A stretch of DNA of 60,000 nt from Tubulanus polymorphus (Eukaryota; Nemertea; Palaeonemertea; Tubulaniformes; Tubulanidae): the NCBI RefSeq assembly GCF_964204645.1, contig NC_134027.1, forward strand, positions 9,910,485 to 9,970,484. The letters are read 5' to 3'. Made by a program: the position numbers and the translations under genes. The notes beneath the pieces were generated by a model that had not been told where the DNA came from, did not search any database, and saw only the letters and a list, made by a program, of their open reading frames with translations. Below, piece by piece: positions 24,670 through 34,429 of the stretch (positions are counted from its first letter, which is position 1; every line of letters begins with the position of its first letter).

Positions 24670-24815
24670 CTTGAATAGAAGTGTTTATATATTCGAGCAA
24701 CGTTTCGGCTACAGACTACTAGCCATCATCAGACATACTAAGTTTTGAGTACGCCTGATGATGGCTAATATAGTCTTTAGCGTTGCTCAAATACATAAAA
24801 ACTTCTATTTGAGAA
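24670..24815. repeat. Palindromic repeat with hammerhead-ribozyme-like cores
   Basis: An inverted repeat centred near 24742. The left half, read on the minus strand, carries CTGATGA (24732-24726), a hairpin GGCTA...TAGCC and then GAAA (24706-24703). The right half on the plus strand carries CTGATGA at 24755-24761 and a similar hairpin, but has lost GAAA. The arms continue into GTTGCTCAAATA...AACTTCTATTTGAG, which itself can pair. CTGATGA, stem II and GAAA are the hammerhead core boxes. Stems I and III are not established. Confidence 0.5.
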
Positions 24816-25380
24816 CTTCACATCTTTAGCTGGAATCATTGTCTTGTATATTCATCTGACACCGATATCTCGTGTTATCTTCCCGACTTCCGATTGTAAA
24901 GTTATTGCGCTCCTTTTTTCTACTTTCCGTTATCTGGATCATGGGAAAAGAAGGATCTGTTGTTACCGTCGTTGGTAGTTTGAGATCTCTTACGAGGATA
25001 TCACGTATTATCGATCTTAAATTTTTCATGTTTTCAATTTTCAAATATGGGTATGGAAAATTTCTTCATTCTTTCCGGCCAGTATCGTTGATAATACGTC
25101 GTTTCGACGGGATACATAATTTCGATCGCTTCATTTTCGTATTCCCCCACCGTGGTGCTCCTGTTTTCTTACCTGCCTATGAACAATTATATCTGCTTCT
25201 TATATTATGAATGTAAACATCTACAGGCTTACAGCCTAGATGCTAACCCTCTGATGCACGGCGAGTTGCGCGGCTTCTTTTCCTGTCTCTCGGTTGTTAT
25301 ATTTATTCTGACTGCTGAATTTTTCCCCCATGGAACATATTTATATCTCGTGTTTTATGGGAACTAGTATTGGATGTCAT

Positions 25381-25384
<4 letters not shown>

Positions 25385-25455
<71 letters not shown>
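25385..25455. repeat. (AT)n microsatellite, about 35 units
   Basis: Uninterrupted AT dinucleotide run in Cav1 intron 3. Confidence 0.97.
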
Positions 25456-25457
<2 letters not shown>

Positions 25458-25855
25458 CAGCGTACATACACGCTACAAGTTCCTCTTATACAAGCTGCAT
25501 TTCGCTGTTGAACAGTAATTTAGGTCCGGTTCCACGTCAAATCTTAAGGGGCCTCGGGTCGTCGATGGCTATACTATGTGGAACTTGTCACTATCAGTCG
25601 CTGAAAAACTCATATCGAACTGACGTGTGGATGGCGATAACTAGACATGTGATCCTTGAAAATGGCGGCATTCGTGGAGCAGTTATTTGGAATCAGGCGC
25701 CTAGAAATTTAGTTTGAAGTGAAGTTAAAACTTTTGACCAAAATGAATTAATATCGACTACATAGATATGAATACGAATACCAATGTATTTATACTCCAA
25801 CCATTTCCATGGTACATGGAAGAAATATATTACACATATGATACACATAGCTGCT

Positions 25856-26065
25856 AACTGTTCCTGATTTTCAGTATATGTTAATATTCTAGATACTGGT
25901 TAGATTTGTTTGATGCATACAGAAATGTGAAAGATGTAACTGAGGGAATTACTGTTGATCACTGATAGATTAATATGAAAGCATTTTCTTTCATATTTTA
26001 ATGCAATTTACTGGAAAAAAATGTCAATTGTTACTGATACACTTTTCAGAGGTTGGCAGCCCGGA
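25856..26065 (+). repeat. Dispersed repeat, about 210 bp, copy 1
   Basis: Shares its order of blocks with 46195-46410: GTTCCTGATTTTCAGTAT, TTTGTTTGATGC, CAGAAATRTGAAAGATGT, TTTCATATTT, TACTGAAAAAAA, TTTCAGAGGTTG. Divergence is clear, so both copies are old. The class is unknown. Confidence 0.65.
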
Positions 26066-27175
26066 TATACAAATGTTTTCAAAATAACATTAAAGTGATA
26101 AAAAAGAATAAAAACATAACAAAATCATTGAAGCCAATCATTGTTCACGCCATCTGTTGGCGACTGGCGGTACTTCGTTTATATATGCGCGGTGGATATT
26201 ATTTTCCATTTTTTTAAAATTTCATTTATGAGAATTGGCTAACATGGATCTGCTCGCTGAAGTAGACACTCGGTGGATTGTGATACGAAGCGAAGTTATG
26301 TAGTTAGCTGCTGCTTCAAATAATTGACATCTTTATTTTCGAACCGTGTGTCAACACCATTAATGCAGTTTTCATATAAGGTGGCTGTGATATACATCTA
26401 ATGGCTGATGATATTTATTATGAGGTCTAATGGGTTCATTGACGGTACAGTAGCCGTGTGGAACCAGGGGGGGTGGAATGGACATGATAGGCATAGCCTT
26501 AATGGTTTCTGTCACTTTTTCAGCATTTGGCTTTCCGGTCTGGTGATCGTAGTTTTTTTTGTAACAAAAAATGTCAGTATGCTTGGGGCGGGACACGACT
26601 GGTGAGACACACGACTGGAATAGTTGATTGTTTCATGCCGCCTGATCATTTTAGAGCGAGACCTCAAAACCTTCAATTTTAACAATGATGTTGGGTTCTG
26701 AGAGTTGTAGGGATTTCGGTGGCGTTGAAAGTGCAGCTGAATTTACTGAATGACGTTCTTTTCTTTGAATATCATGCTTTTGATGAAATTGCGGTAAATT
26801 CGTTGCGGCAACGTATGGAAACCTGTCAAAAATCAGCAATTGGCCACCGCAATCAAAAATTGCTTCCAACGTGCCTGAATTTTAGCCACATTCTTGGCTA
26901 GTTAACATTGACGAAATCTCATTTTTCTGAAGTTTGATGCTTGAGGTATAGATATATTTATCATGAATGTATTTACATACATATATATGGTATAAAGGGA
27001 TCATGTCGGGTTTCCTGAAGAAAGTCTTTGTTGAGACCATGGCTTACACTGATTAATGTCACTGCGCTAGCCATCACTCAGTTACCATAGAAACGAAGAT
27101 GTATTGTTTGTGATGGGTCTCGAATGAGTGTTCTGCGTGTGTCACATCTTGCTTATTTTCATCCGTCGTCGTCGT

Positions 27176-27351
27176 TGTGAGATTTACGGGCCCAAACCCG
27201 GAGCTGTGATAGACTGCTTCACGAATACCGAACCTAACGCTGTGAATTCTATACTACAACTGACTTTATTGTTCTCATGAAAATGTTACAGTGCTAAAGA
27301 TCGACAAGGGTCGCTTCAACTGGGTCGACTTAAGGTCGACTGTCTCTGACA
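27176..27351 (-). repeat. 3' LTR of the BEL/Pao element
   Basis: 176 bp. On the element's strand it starts TGTCAGAGACAG and ends AAATCTCACA. AATAAA (27270-27265 on the minus strand) is a probable polyadenylation signal. Confidence 0.95.
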
Positions 27352-27729
27352 CTCCCCGCGGCCAATGTAAAATCTTTGATTTGCAATTTATGATTTTTAA
27401 ATATATCTTGATGTGTTGTGCAGACATCTTCTTCCCTCTCCATCGTGATAAACTATGGCTACTGGCTTTCCATTCGAGGAACCGTCGAGGTATCCCCGTT
27501 ATAATGCAGAGACGGCATGTCAATGCTTAACGGCAACTAAACTACGTGATCTACATCTGCCACCAATGATCGTAACCCCGATCGGGGAAGCTTGAGGTTG
27601 CTCACGACCGCTCAACTTCGTGACCCCAGACTATGGTTCAGGGAAAAGGACGTCTTACTGCCCTTTTCTTAAGCTCGGTCCCCGAAGGAACTGGTCTTAA
27701 GCCATAACCCTTTGTGGATTCGAACATCA
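27352..27729 (-). other. BEL/Pao 3' untranslated region with short polypurine tract
   Basis: Between the Gag-Pol stop and the 3' LTR. GCGGGGAG directly abuts the LTR on the element's strand and is the likely plus-strand primer. No second ORF (no env-like gene) is present. Confidence 0.6.
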
Positions 27730-30700
27730 TTAGTCTTCATCGTCTGAATCCCGGGCTTGAATCTGGTTTCGAATTTTTTCCCGCGCTTTTTCTGCAGCTC
27801 GTCGTGGTAATTTCTTCGGCCTGGTGCCAGCTTCCGTGTCCCGCGCTTTTCCTATCGCATCGTTTGGCTCGTCGAGTTTGACTCCGATTGGCGCCAATTT
27901 GGCAATTGGCCGCCTGGTGACTCCATTTTTTGTTCTTACGGTTGCCGATCGGACGAAACCATCACTGCCGATATGCGCTTGTGTGATGATACCTAGTTTC
28001 CACTTTCTCCTAGGCTCATTTTTGTCGTTGATAAGTACGACGTCTCCGTTGTTGACTCGTGTGGGTTTTTTGTGTTTACCCCTCTCATACGCGTGCTGTT
28101 GACGTAGTGTGGCTAAGTATTCATCCTGAAATCTTCGCTTGAAATTCTCGAGTATTCTGGCTCTCCTGTCAGCTACGGTTTTTAACTGATTGTCTGAAAG
28201 TGTGTAGTCCTGATCGTCGTCGCTGTCAATTGATTCGTTTGGTATAATCTGCAAATCTCGACCATAAATTAGCTTGTTCGGTGATATGGGTTCAAGATCG
28301 TGTATGTCCTCGTTGATATAAGTCATGGGTCGGTTATTGACTTCACACTGTATCTCTTTGAGTAGGGTTTGAAACTCTTCTTCGGTGACCATGGTTTTCC
28401 CGAGCACTTTTTTCATCGCTGACTTGACGGTGCCAATGCACCGTTCGTGTACCCCCGCCATCCAAGGTGCTTGCGCCGGAGGGTAGATAAATTTGATGAG
28501 TCTCTCTGTGTATAATTTCTGTGCCTTGGTGTCACAGGCGATAGTAAGTAATCGTTTTATTTCCGCTTCCCCACTGATAAACGTTTTGGCGTTGTCGGTG
28601 TACAGTATTCGTGGGGTCGATTGCGCAGCGCAAAAACGTCTGAACGCTCGCAAATACGACTCCACCGACATGTCTTTTACCACCTCCAGGTGTATCGCCC
28701 GTGTGGCACAACAGCAAAATAACGCGATGTATCTCTTCACATAAGTTACACCAGTAGACACTGTTACGTGGCCTGTGAAGTCTATTGCCGTCGCGTTGAA
28801 TGGCGTGTCATAATTCAATCGAAATCCGGGCAGTGGTGGAGTTTCTGGGGGTTGGTAGTTTCTCCCTTGTATTCTTTTGCAGGTGACGCATTGTTGCAAT
28901 AGTTTTTTGACGCGTGATCTTATTTGCGGGATCCAATATTTCTTTCTTATTTTGACAATTGTCATCCCAACGCCGTAATGAAATACATTCTCGTGTTGTT
29001 TGTTTATGATGAGTTCCGTTAGTTTCGAATAAGTGGGTATCAAGTACGGTTGTTTTTGTTGTTCAGTGACGTCTGCGTGGCCAAGTCTCCCCGCGCAGCG
29101 TATCAGGCCTGCTCTATCCAATTGGAGTCCAAGCTGATGCACGATGGCTGGTTTTTTTGTTGATTTTCCGGTGAGATACTCGACTACGTCACCATAATAC
29201 TGCTGCTGAGTCGTTCTGACCCAAAGTTCAACTGCATTATTGAGATCAGCTGTTGAGATGGCTGTGCTACTAAGATTGGTGAACGCTTTGCGAACCCGCG
29301 CCGTGGTTCTCATCAGTTTGTTGAAATCCTTGAAAGTGCTTATGTCTATAATGTGTGCAATACCAGATGTGAAATCGTTGTTGATTTCCGTGCCCGCCGT
29401 AAACATACACACGTGCGTCGCTGTTTTACTACCGACGCTCGATATAGGCCATGCTGACCTGTCTTCCTTCAGCCAATCCGGGCCATCGAACCATACTGAC
29501 TGCTGTAACTGGCTAAGAGTCGCACCGCGTGATAAGATGTCAGCAGCATTCTCTTCAGTGGTCACGTGATACCAACAATCTAGGTCTGACACCTGTTTGA
29601 TGCTGTCTACTCGGTTTTTCACGAATTGCTTGAGTTTCTTGTCCGACTGCAACCAATACAATGCAATTTCACTGTCCGTCAGGTAGAAAGTGTTGACGAC
29701 GTTAAACTCTTTCTGATATATCTCCTTCAACGAATGCCCATATGACGCTCCCAGTGCCATTGCCTGTAGCTCTAATTTCGGTACTGTGTTGCTATTTGGT
29801 GTTTTCTGCGAAACGATTCGATTTTTCGATCCAATCAACCGTACAGTATCGCCTTGTGTTGCGTACGCTACGCAGCCAAGCGCTGTTTTAGGGCAGGCAT
29901 CGCAGAAGACAACGAAATTGATGGGTACATTTCGGTCAAACCCTAACCAGCGCGGTATCCCGAATCCATGGGACTGTGAGAGATCTCTGCTTATCTCCGC
30001 CCATTCCAATTGTTCATCCGATGTTAGCTCTTCATCCCAATCTTTGTTGAGTAACCATAATTTCTGTAAGAAAGCTTTCGATTTCGATCCAAGAGGACCC
30101 ACCAGACCGAGTGGGTCATAAATCGCCGATGATTTCGATAAAACTGATCTTTTGGTTATTGAGTAGTCTCCGGCCTGAACATTCTTGTTCGCCAATGATA
30201 TACTGTCAGTCGTTGAGTTCCATTTGAGCCCCAAGAGTGACACGATCTCCGACTTGGTACCATTGTTCTCATCCTGAAAACGTTGATTTATCTTGGGTTC
30301 GTTTGAGGCCCATTGTCTCATTAGAAATGCACCGTCCTGCATTATCTCCAGTGTTTTTTGGTAGTAGTCAATGGCGAGTTCGCTGTTATCAACCGCCGTT
30401 ATCAGATTGTCAACGTACAATTTTCCCGCCAAATCTCTCGCTACTGTACAGTCGCCGTACGAATCCAAATGTTTCTTCAATGTAATTCCGAGTGCAAAGG
30501 GACTGCTTACATTGCCGAATATCACCGTATTGCAACGGTAAGGTACGATTCGTTTCGTTATATCGTTATTTTCGTACCACAGGAACTGAACAAATTTTCT
30601 GTCCTCCTCTAACAGCGAAATGGACAGGAATGCTCGAGCGATATCAGCGACTAGTCCAATCTTCCGCGATCTGAACAGTAGCAACAATTCACTCAAATCC

Positions 30701-33099
30701 GAAATGAGGTTCGGACCCTCAAAGAGACAAGAATTTAGCGACGGTTCCCCTGAACTCGCATCCATCACGATTCTGACTGGGGTTGTTTCACTATCCCTGA
30801 GTACGGGGAAGTGCGGCATGAAATGACTATCATGTTTCGATTCATTGATCGATTTTCCAGTTTCTGAAACGTAACCTTTCCGAATGTTTTCGTCCATTAC
30901 CGCACAATATGCGTCAACGAGATTCAATCGACGTAATCGGTTGACCACTTGTTTCAAACGAGACTGACATAATTCGATATTATTACTTAAGACCGGGTGG
31001 TCTGGTTTCCATGGCAATGGAACGGCGTACCGGCCATCTTTGAATTCGATTTTATCTGCATAATCTTTGAGAAAAATTTCATTGTACTCACGTTCCTCTT
31101 GGTCGTTTCCGCACGGTATAGTAAAGACATTTTTCCTGACGAACTCTGTGTATTCCTGTTGAATACTATCCGTTTCACGCGTACTATATGACTCGATAAG
31201 ATCCGACTTCACTGTTGCTGAGTTGAGAACGTTTCTGACCTTTGGTTCGAGAGGTCCTGAGATAATGCATCCTAATACAGAGTGCTGAACAATCGGCGTT
31301 GTATCACAATTAAGTTCTCCCTCCAAGAACAAATAAGCAAAATCCTGACCAAGCAGGATTTCGACTGATAATTCCTCTCCACTGAAACTGTCCGCCAATT
31401 CCAGATTCGCGATATGTGGTAGCTTCGTAGCTTCGATCCATCCGCTTTGATTGATATCGGTAACAATCCGATCTTTGACTATAACGTCCATGACAATCCA
31501 ACCTATTTTGGTCCTGACTTTAAGTTCTACTACGTCGTACCATTGAGCTTGCGTCACATGACCTCCGAATCCGTGTACTTCTCTCAACTTTTTGCCGATA
31601 ATCAACAATCCTAAACTGTCGACTACTTTGCGGGTCACGTACGTATCATGACTACCTCGATCCAGCAACAGTCCCTGATTATGTAACTGTTTATTGTTGT
31701 CGATATTGCCCAAAGTAACACGTGCAGTTTCCAATAACACGATGTCATTGGTGCCTGTTGAAACTGCGCTGGTCACTTCCGGTGTGACGAACGACACTTC
31801 CGACTGTCCCCTGTTGCCTAATAGCACAACTGGCACGCTCCTTTCAGATATGGTTACCATTTGCTGTTTCGTTTGATAGCGATTCTGATTCTGATTTTCT
31901 CCTCTGTTATTGTCCAATGAACGAAAGTATTCGTGCAGACTGGTATGATGCCTTCGTTTGCATTCTCGACATGATTTCGTATTACGACATTCCGTTTTAC
32001 GATGGTTATTTCCTAAGCAATTGAAGCATTTTTGTTCTTCACTAACCCTCTTGCCTCTTTCCGCCGGGGATAGAGGACATTCCCATGTCTTGTGGTTCCC
32101 TGAACAGATTCTACAACTGGTATCCCGTGTAAAGGCTACCAGCCCCGCCGCGGTCCCGGTTCTTGGTCTGATATTTGATTGTTGGTGTATTCTGTGGTTT
32201 TGGTTCTGTTCCTGATTGCCTCTCTCACCCATATTATCTAATTCCTCCGTGAACGCATTCATGAATTTTTCGATGTTGAATTTTGTCGTTTGGTCACAGG
32301 TCCCCATACGATCTAGGATTGGCTTAGGAATTTTCCGTTCCAAAATTGGTACAAGTAACGCCGAACATTCTGCACTATCTACTCCCAAATTCTCGAGAGA
32401 TCGAATGTGTCCCTTCACGGTAAATAAAAATTGGTTCAAGGCCATATAATTGTTGGCTGGTGGGGTGAGGTCCAAAATTTCGTTGACGTGGGCGCGAATT
32501 ACTTTTCTCGGTTGTCCGAATCTGTCCTTTAAAATTGATACGATTGTTGACAAATTCTCTCCTGATGCGTGGATTCCAACCATGGCATCTGCCGCTGTTC
32601 CACGAAGTTGTCCGGTGATGTAATTAAATTTTGTGATGTCGCAATAATCACCGTTCATGACGTCGGCTTCCATCGTTTGCCAAAAAGAAGCCCATTTTGT
32701 GGGTGTTCCATCGAATGTCGGCAGCTTGATTTTCGGTAATTGCGCTGTTTTTTTTGTTGGTCTACTATCATCGTTGTTTGATTCCGTTTTCGTTGTGTTC
32801 GAATCTAGGAATGCTTTTATGCGCATCAGCGTCACCCTCTGTTCAGTTCGCGATTTTTTAGATGTTGATATTTCGTTAGCATAATCCGGTTCTTTTATAG
32901 AGAGGGCTTCGATTTTGTCGCTTAAATCCAGACATGTCTCGTATGTATCTCTCATTTCCTCCATTCTCGCCTCGAGCTCGGAGAATTCCTCCGTTGAATG
33001 CGTTTTTTTCTTCATAATCTTGTTGATTGCCGAATACTCCTCATCGAATAACCCTTGAAGGGTTGTCCGTTTCGTTTTGAGTGAAACTAAGTCTTCCAT
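27730..33099 (-). CDS. BEL/Pao Gag-Pol polyprotein (1789 aa, intact)
   Basis: A single frame runs from ATG at 33099 to the stop at 27730, with no gag-pol frameshift. In order: an N-terminal coiled-coil-like charged region (1-70); a DUF1759-type Gag core (about 120-290, from LPKIKLPTFDGTPTKWASFW); zinc knuckles at C329/C332/H336/C341 and C358/C361/H366/C371, then a third Cys/His cluster at 377-385; an aspartic protease at about 475-590, where the expected D-S/T-G reads D480-R481-G482; reverse transcriptase at about 760-960 with D819 and YVDN at 895-898; RNase H at about 1060-1190 (D1067, E1110, D1142, D1187); an integrase zinc finger H1369/H1374/C1404/C1407; an integrase core D1440, D1502, E1552; and a C-terminal DUF5641-like segment at about 1695-1740. 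This domain order is that of BEL/Pao. The DRG and YVDN variants are noted separately. Confidence 0.96.
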   Translation of the reverse strand: MEDLVSLKTKRTTLQGLFDEEYSAINKIMKKKTHSTEEFSELEARMEEMRDTYETCLDLSDKIEALSIKEPDYANEISTSKKSRTEQRVTLMRIKAFLDSNTTKTESNNDDSRPTKKTAQLPKIKLPTFDGTPTKWASFWQTMEADVMNGDYCDITKFNYITGQLRGTAADAMVGIHASGENLSTIVSILKDRFGQPRKVIRAHVNEILDLTPPANNYMALNQFLFTVKGHIRSLENLGVDSAECSALLVPILERKIPKPILDRMGTCDQTTKFNIEKFMNAFTEELDNMGERGNQEQNQNHRIHQQSNIRPRTGTAAGLVAFTRDTSCRICSGNHKTWECPLSPAERGKRVSEEQKCFNCLGNNHRKTECRNTKSCRECKRRHHTSLHEYFRSLDNNRGENQNQNRYQTKQQMVTISERSVPVVLLGNRGQSEVSFVTPEVTSAVSTGTNDIVLLETARVTLGNIDNNKQLHNQGLLLDRGSHDTYVTRKVVDSLGLLIIGKKLREVHGFGGHVTQAQWYDVVELKVRTKIGWIVMDVIVKDRIVTDINQSGWIEATKLPHIANLELADSFSGEELSVEILLGQDFAYLFLEGELNCDTTPIVQHSVLGCIISGPLEPKVRNVLNSATVKSDLIESYSTRETDSIQQEYTEFVRKNVFTIPCGNDQEEREYNEIFLKDYADKIEFKDGRYAVPLPWKPDHPVLSNNIELCQSRLKQVVNRLRRLNLVDAYCAVMDENIRKGYVSETGKSINESKHDSHFMPHFPVLRDSETTPVRIVMDASSGEPSLNSCLFEGPNLISDLSELLLLFRSRKIGLVADIARAFLSISLLEEDRKFVQFLWYENNDITKRIVPYRCNTVIFGNVSSPFALGITLKKHLDSYGDCTVARDLAGKLYVDNLITAVDNSELAIDYYQKTLEIMQDGAFLMRQWASNEPKINQRFQDENNGTKSEIVSLLGLKWNSTTDSISLANKNVQAGDYSITKRSVLSKSSAIYDPLGLVGPLGSKSKAFLQKLWLLNKDWDEELTSDEQLEWAEISRDLSQSHGFGIPRWLGFDRNVPINFVVFCDACPKTALGCVAYATQGDTVRLIGSKNRIVSQKTPNSNTVPKLELQAMALGASYGHSLKEIYQKEFNVVNTFYLTDSEIALYWLQSDKKLKQFVKNRVDSIKQVSDLDCWYHVTTEENAADILSRGATLSQLQQSVWFDGPDWLKEDRSAWPISSVGSKTATHVCMFTAGTEINNDFTSGIAHIIDISTFKDFNKLMRTTARVRKAFTNLSSTAISTADLNNAVELWVRTTQQQYYGDVVEYLTGKSTKKPAIVHQLGLQLDRAGLIRCAGRLGHADVTEQQKQPYLIPTYSKLTELIINKQHENVFHYGVGMTIVKIRKKYWIPQIRSRVKKLLQQCVTCKRIQGRNYQPPETPPLPGFRLNYDTPFNATAIDFTGHVTVSTGVTYVKRYIALFCCCATRAIHLEVVKDMSVESYLRAFRRFCAAQSTPRILYTDNAKTFISGEAEIKRLLTIACDTKAQKLYTERLIKFIYPPAQAPWMAGVHERCIGTVKSAMKKVLGKTMVTEEEFQTLLKEIQCEVNNRPMTYINEDIHDLEPISPNKLIYGRDLQIIPNESIDSDDDQDYTLSDNQLKTVADRRARILENFKRRFQDEYLATLRQQHAYERGKHKKPTRVNNGDVVLINDKNEPRRKWKLGIITQAHIGSDGFVRSATVRTKNGVTRRPIAKLAPIGVKLDEPNDAIGKARDTEAGTRPKKLPRRAAEKAREKIRNQIQARDSDDED

Positions 33100-33108
33100 T
33101 GCGTTGTG

Positions 33109-33128
33109 TTATCCTGGTCACGGCACCA
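33109..33128 (-). other. BEL/Pao primer-binding site, tRNA-His-like
   Basis: Directly after the 5' LTR, on the element's strand, stands TGGTGCCGTGACCAGGAT. The first 12 bases are complementary to the 3' end of animal tRNA-His (...GTCACGGCACCA), and GGAT also agrees after a two-base mismatch. The tRNA sequence is recalled, not searched. Confidence 0.65.
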
Positions 33129-33304
33129 TGTGAGATTTACGGGCCCAAACCCGGAGCTGTGATAGACTGCTTCACGAATACCGAACCTAACGCTGTGAAT
33201 TCTATACTACAACTGACTTTATTGTTCTCATGAAAATGTTACAGTGCTAAAGATCGACAAGGGTCGCTTCAACTGGGTCGACTTAAGGTCGACTGTCTCT
33301 GACA
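33129..33304 (-). repeat. 5' LTR of the BEL/Pao element
   Basis: 176 bp, identical to the other LTR by direct reading; offset 5953 bp. It should carry the element's promoter. No clear TATA box is claimed. Confidence 0.95.
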
Positions 33305-34289
33305 GTCGTCGTCGATCTCTCGATCCCATTGTGAAACGCTCTGAGGACTCCTGCCGATTCTCAGGAGGCTTTATGTACATGTGTGTGTGTGTGTTTGTTG
33401 GAACACCACGTGTTGCTGTATAGTGTGTAATTTCTGTCATAGTTATGACGATAGCCGAACTCAAACTAGATGACCGGCGTTCATTACGTATTGCACCTGT
33501 GACAAAGTCGACTACGGTTTTCGGTCTTCGATATCGGGAACGGCAGTTATAAACTTAAAGAGGCCCATTCCAGTTCAGGTTCGGATTTTGGGCTGGTCTC
33601 AGGGGTCCGGAACCCTGCTTTCCCATTGAAGTTACCCTTTTTTGCCAGGACTGAGATTGTTGATGCCTGCAAATTTGACTTCCATCCTCTCGGAAGTGTC
33701 ATCTTTTAGGATGTATTTCTACCTAATATGCCTATCCCTAGATAGAGGGACCCCACTAAATGCCTTGGAATGGGATCCTTCATCCGAAAAAATGACTTTT
33801 CTTTTCTTCTGGACTCCTGCCTTCCAATTTCCTAGATCCGCTCCTAAATGGAACCTGTTCTCATATATTCCTAGTCACCTGAAGGAACCTTGTGCAATAC
33901 TCAATCAACTAATTGATAAAAGCAACGTAGAAACAACATTTTTCATTTTGGTTCATTGGCTTGTCTAACGGTCCATCCTGGAAAAAGTTGTTGTTGATGG
34001 TGTGCTTAGTATCTCATGAGAAGCCATCTTCCAAAGTTTCTTCATACCTTTCCAATATTCATGAATAGATTATATGGTTGCCATCTTCTTACCTTTCCTC
34101 TATGTTAGTTACCCTAAGGTATTGAAGAAAAATAATCAACCAGGATTTTTCAATTAAAAAGCTGTTTTTCATCATGTTTACATTATTGCGATTACCGATA
34201 TTAAGAAATTAGGTTTTATTTCGATGCTTTCATGTTTATGCTTATCGTGTACACTTAACTAATAATTGACATTTTTCATTTACTTTCAG

Positions 34290-34429
34290 GAAAATGTTGA
34301 GTATGTCTTTCTAATAATATTTACCGTAGAAGCAATCATGAAGATAATAGCGTATGGATTTGTGATGCATCAAGGTGCCTATCTTCGTAATGGTTGGAAT
34401 TTGCTAGATTTTGTTATAGTAGTTATTGG
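34290..34429 (+). CDS. CACNA1 (Cav1-type): Cav1 exon 4: segments IS2 and start of IS3
   Basis: 140-nt exon, residues 188-233 plus two bases of Gly234. [20 protein letters not shown] gives S2 with its conserved acidic residue; [20 protein letters not shown] and FVIVVI give the S2-S3 loop and the start of S3, close to vertebrate [18 protein letters not shown]. Acceptor TTTCAG ends at 34289; donor GG|GTAAGT at 34430, phase 2. Confidence 0.97.

Larger units (their letters stand above)
27176..33304 (-). mobile_element. Complete BEL/Pao LTR retrotransposon (6129 bp)
   Basis: Flanked by two 176-bp LTRs (27176-27351 and 33129-33304) that appear identical base for base. The element has TG...CA ends, a primer-binding site, one intact Gag-Pol frame and a short purine tract. 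GTCGT lies at both outer edges (27171-27175 and 33305-33309), as expected for a 5-bp target duplication, but the site is a (GTC)n tract, so the exact length is ambiguous. It lies in Cav1 intron 3, antisense to the gene, an orientation that usually disturbs host transcripts less. LTR identity and the open frame point to a recent insertion that may be polymorphic. Confidence 0.96.
10731..34289 (+). other. Cav1 intron 3 (23.6 kb, host of many mobile elements)
   Basis: Phase-0 GT-AG intron: donor GTAAGT at 10731 and acceptor TTTACTTTCAG ending at 34289. It contains four copies of the AGCCGCGATCACAC MITE family, the nested 786-bp element, two (AT)n tracts, a hammerhead-like palindrome and the complete BEL/Pao element. 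Outside those I found no Cav1 exon or other gene. ORFs up to 143 codons (20990-21421) show no motif. A cluster of CpG-rich DNA at about 12620-13060 and another at about 22830-23130 stand out in base composition but have no assigned role. Confidence 0.85.

Noticed and set aside
27824-32884. Plus-strand ORFs across the BEL/Pao element
   Set aside because: Antisense shadows of the long Gag-Pol frame.
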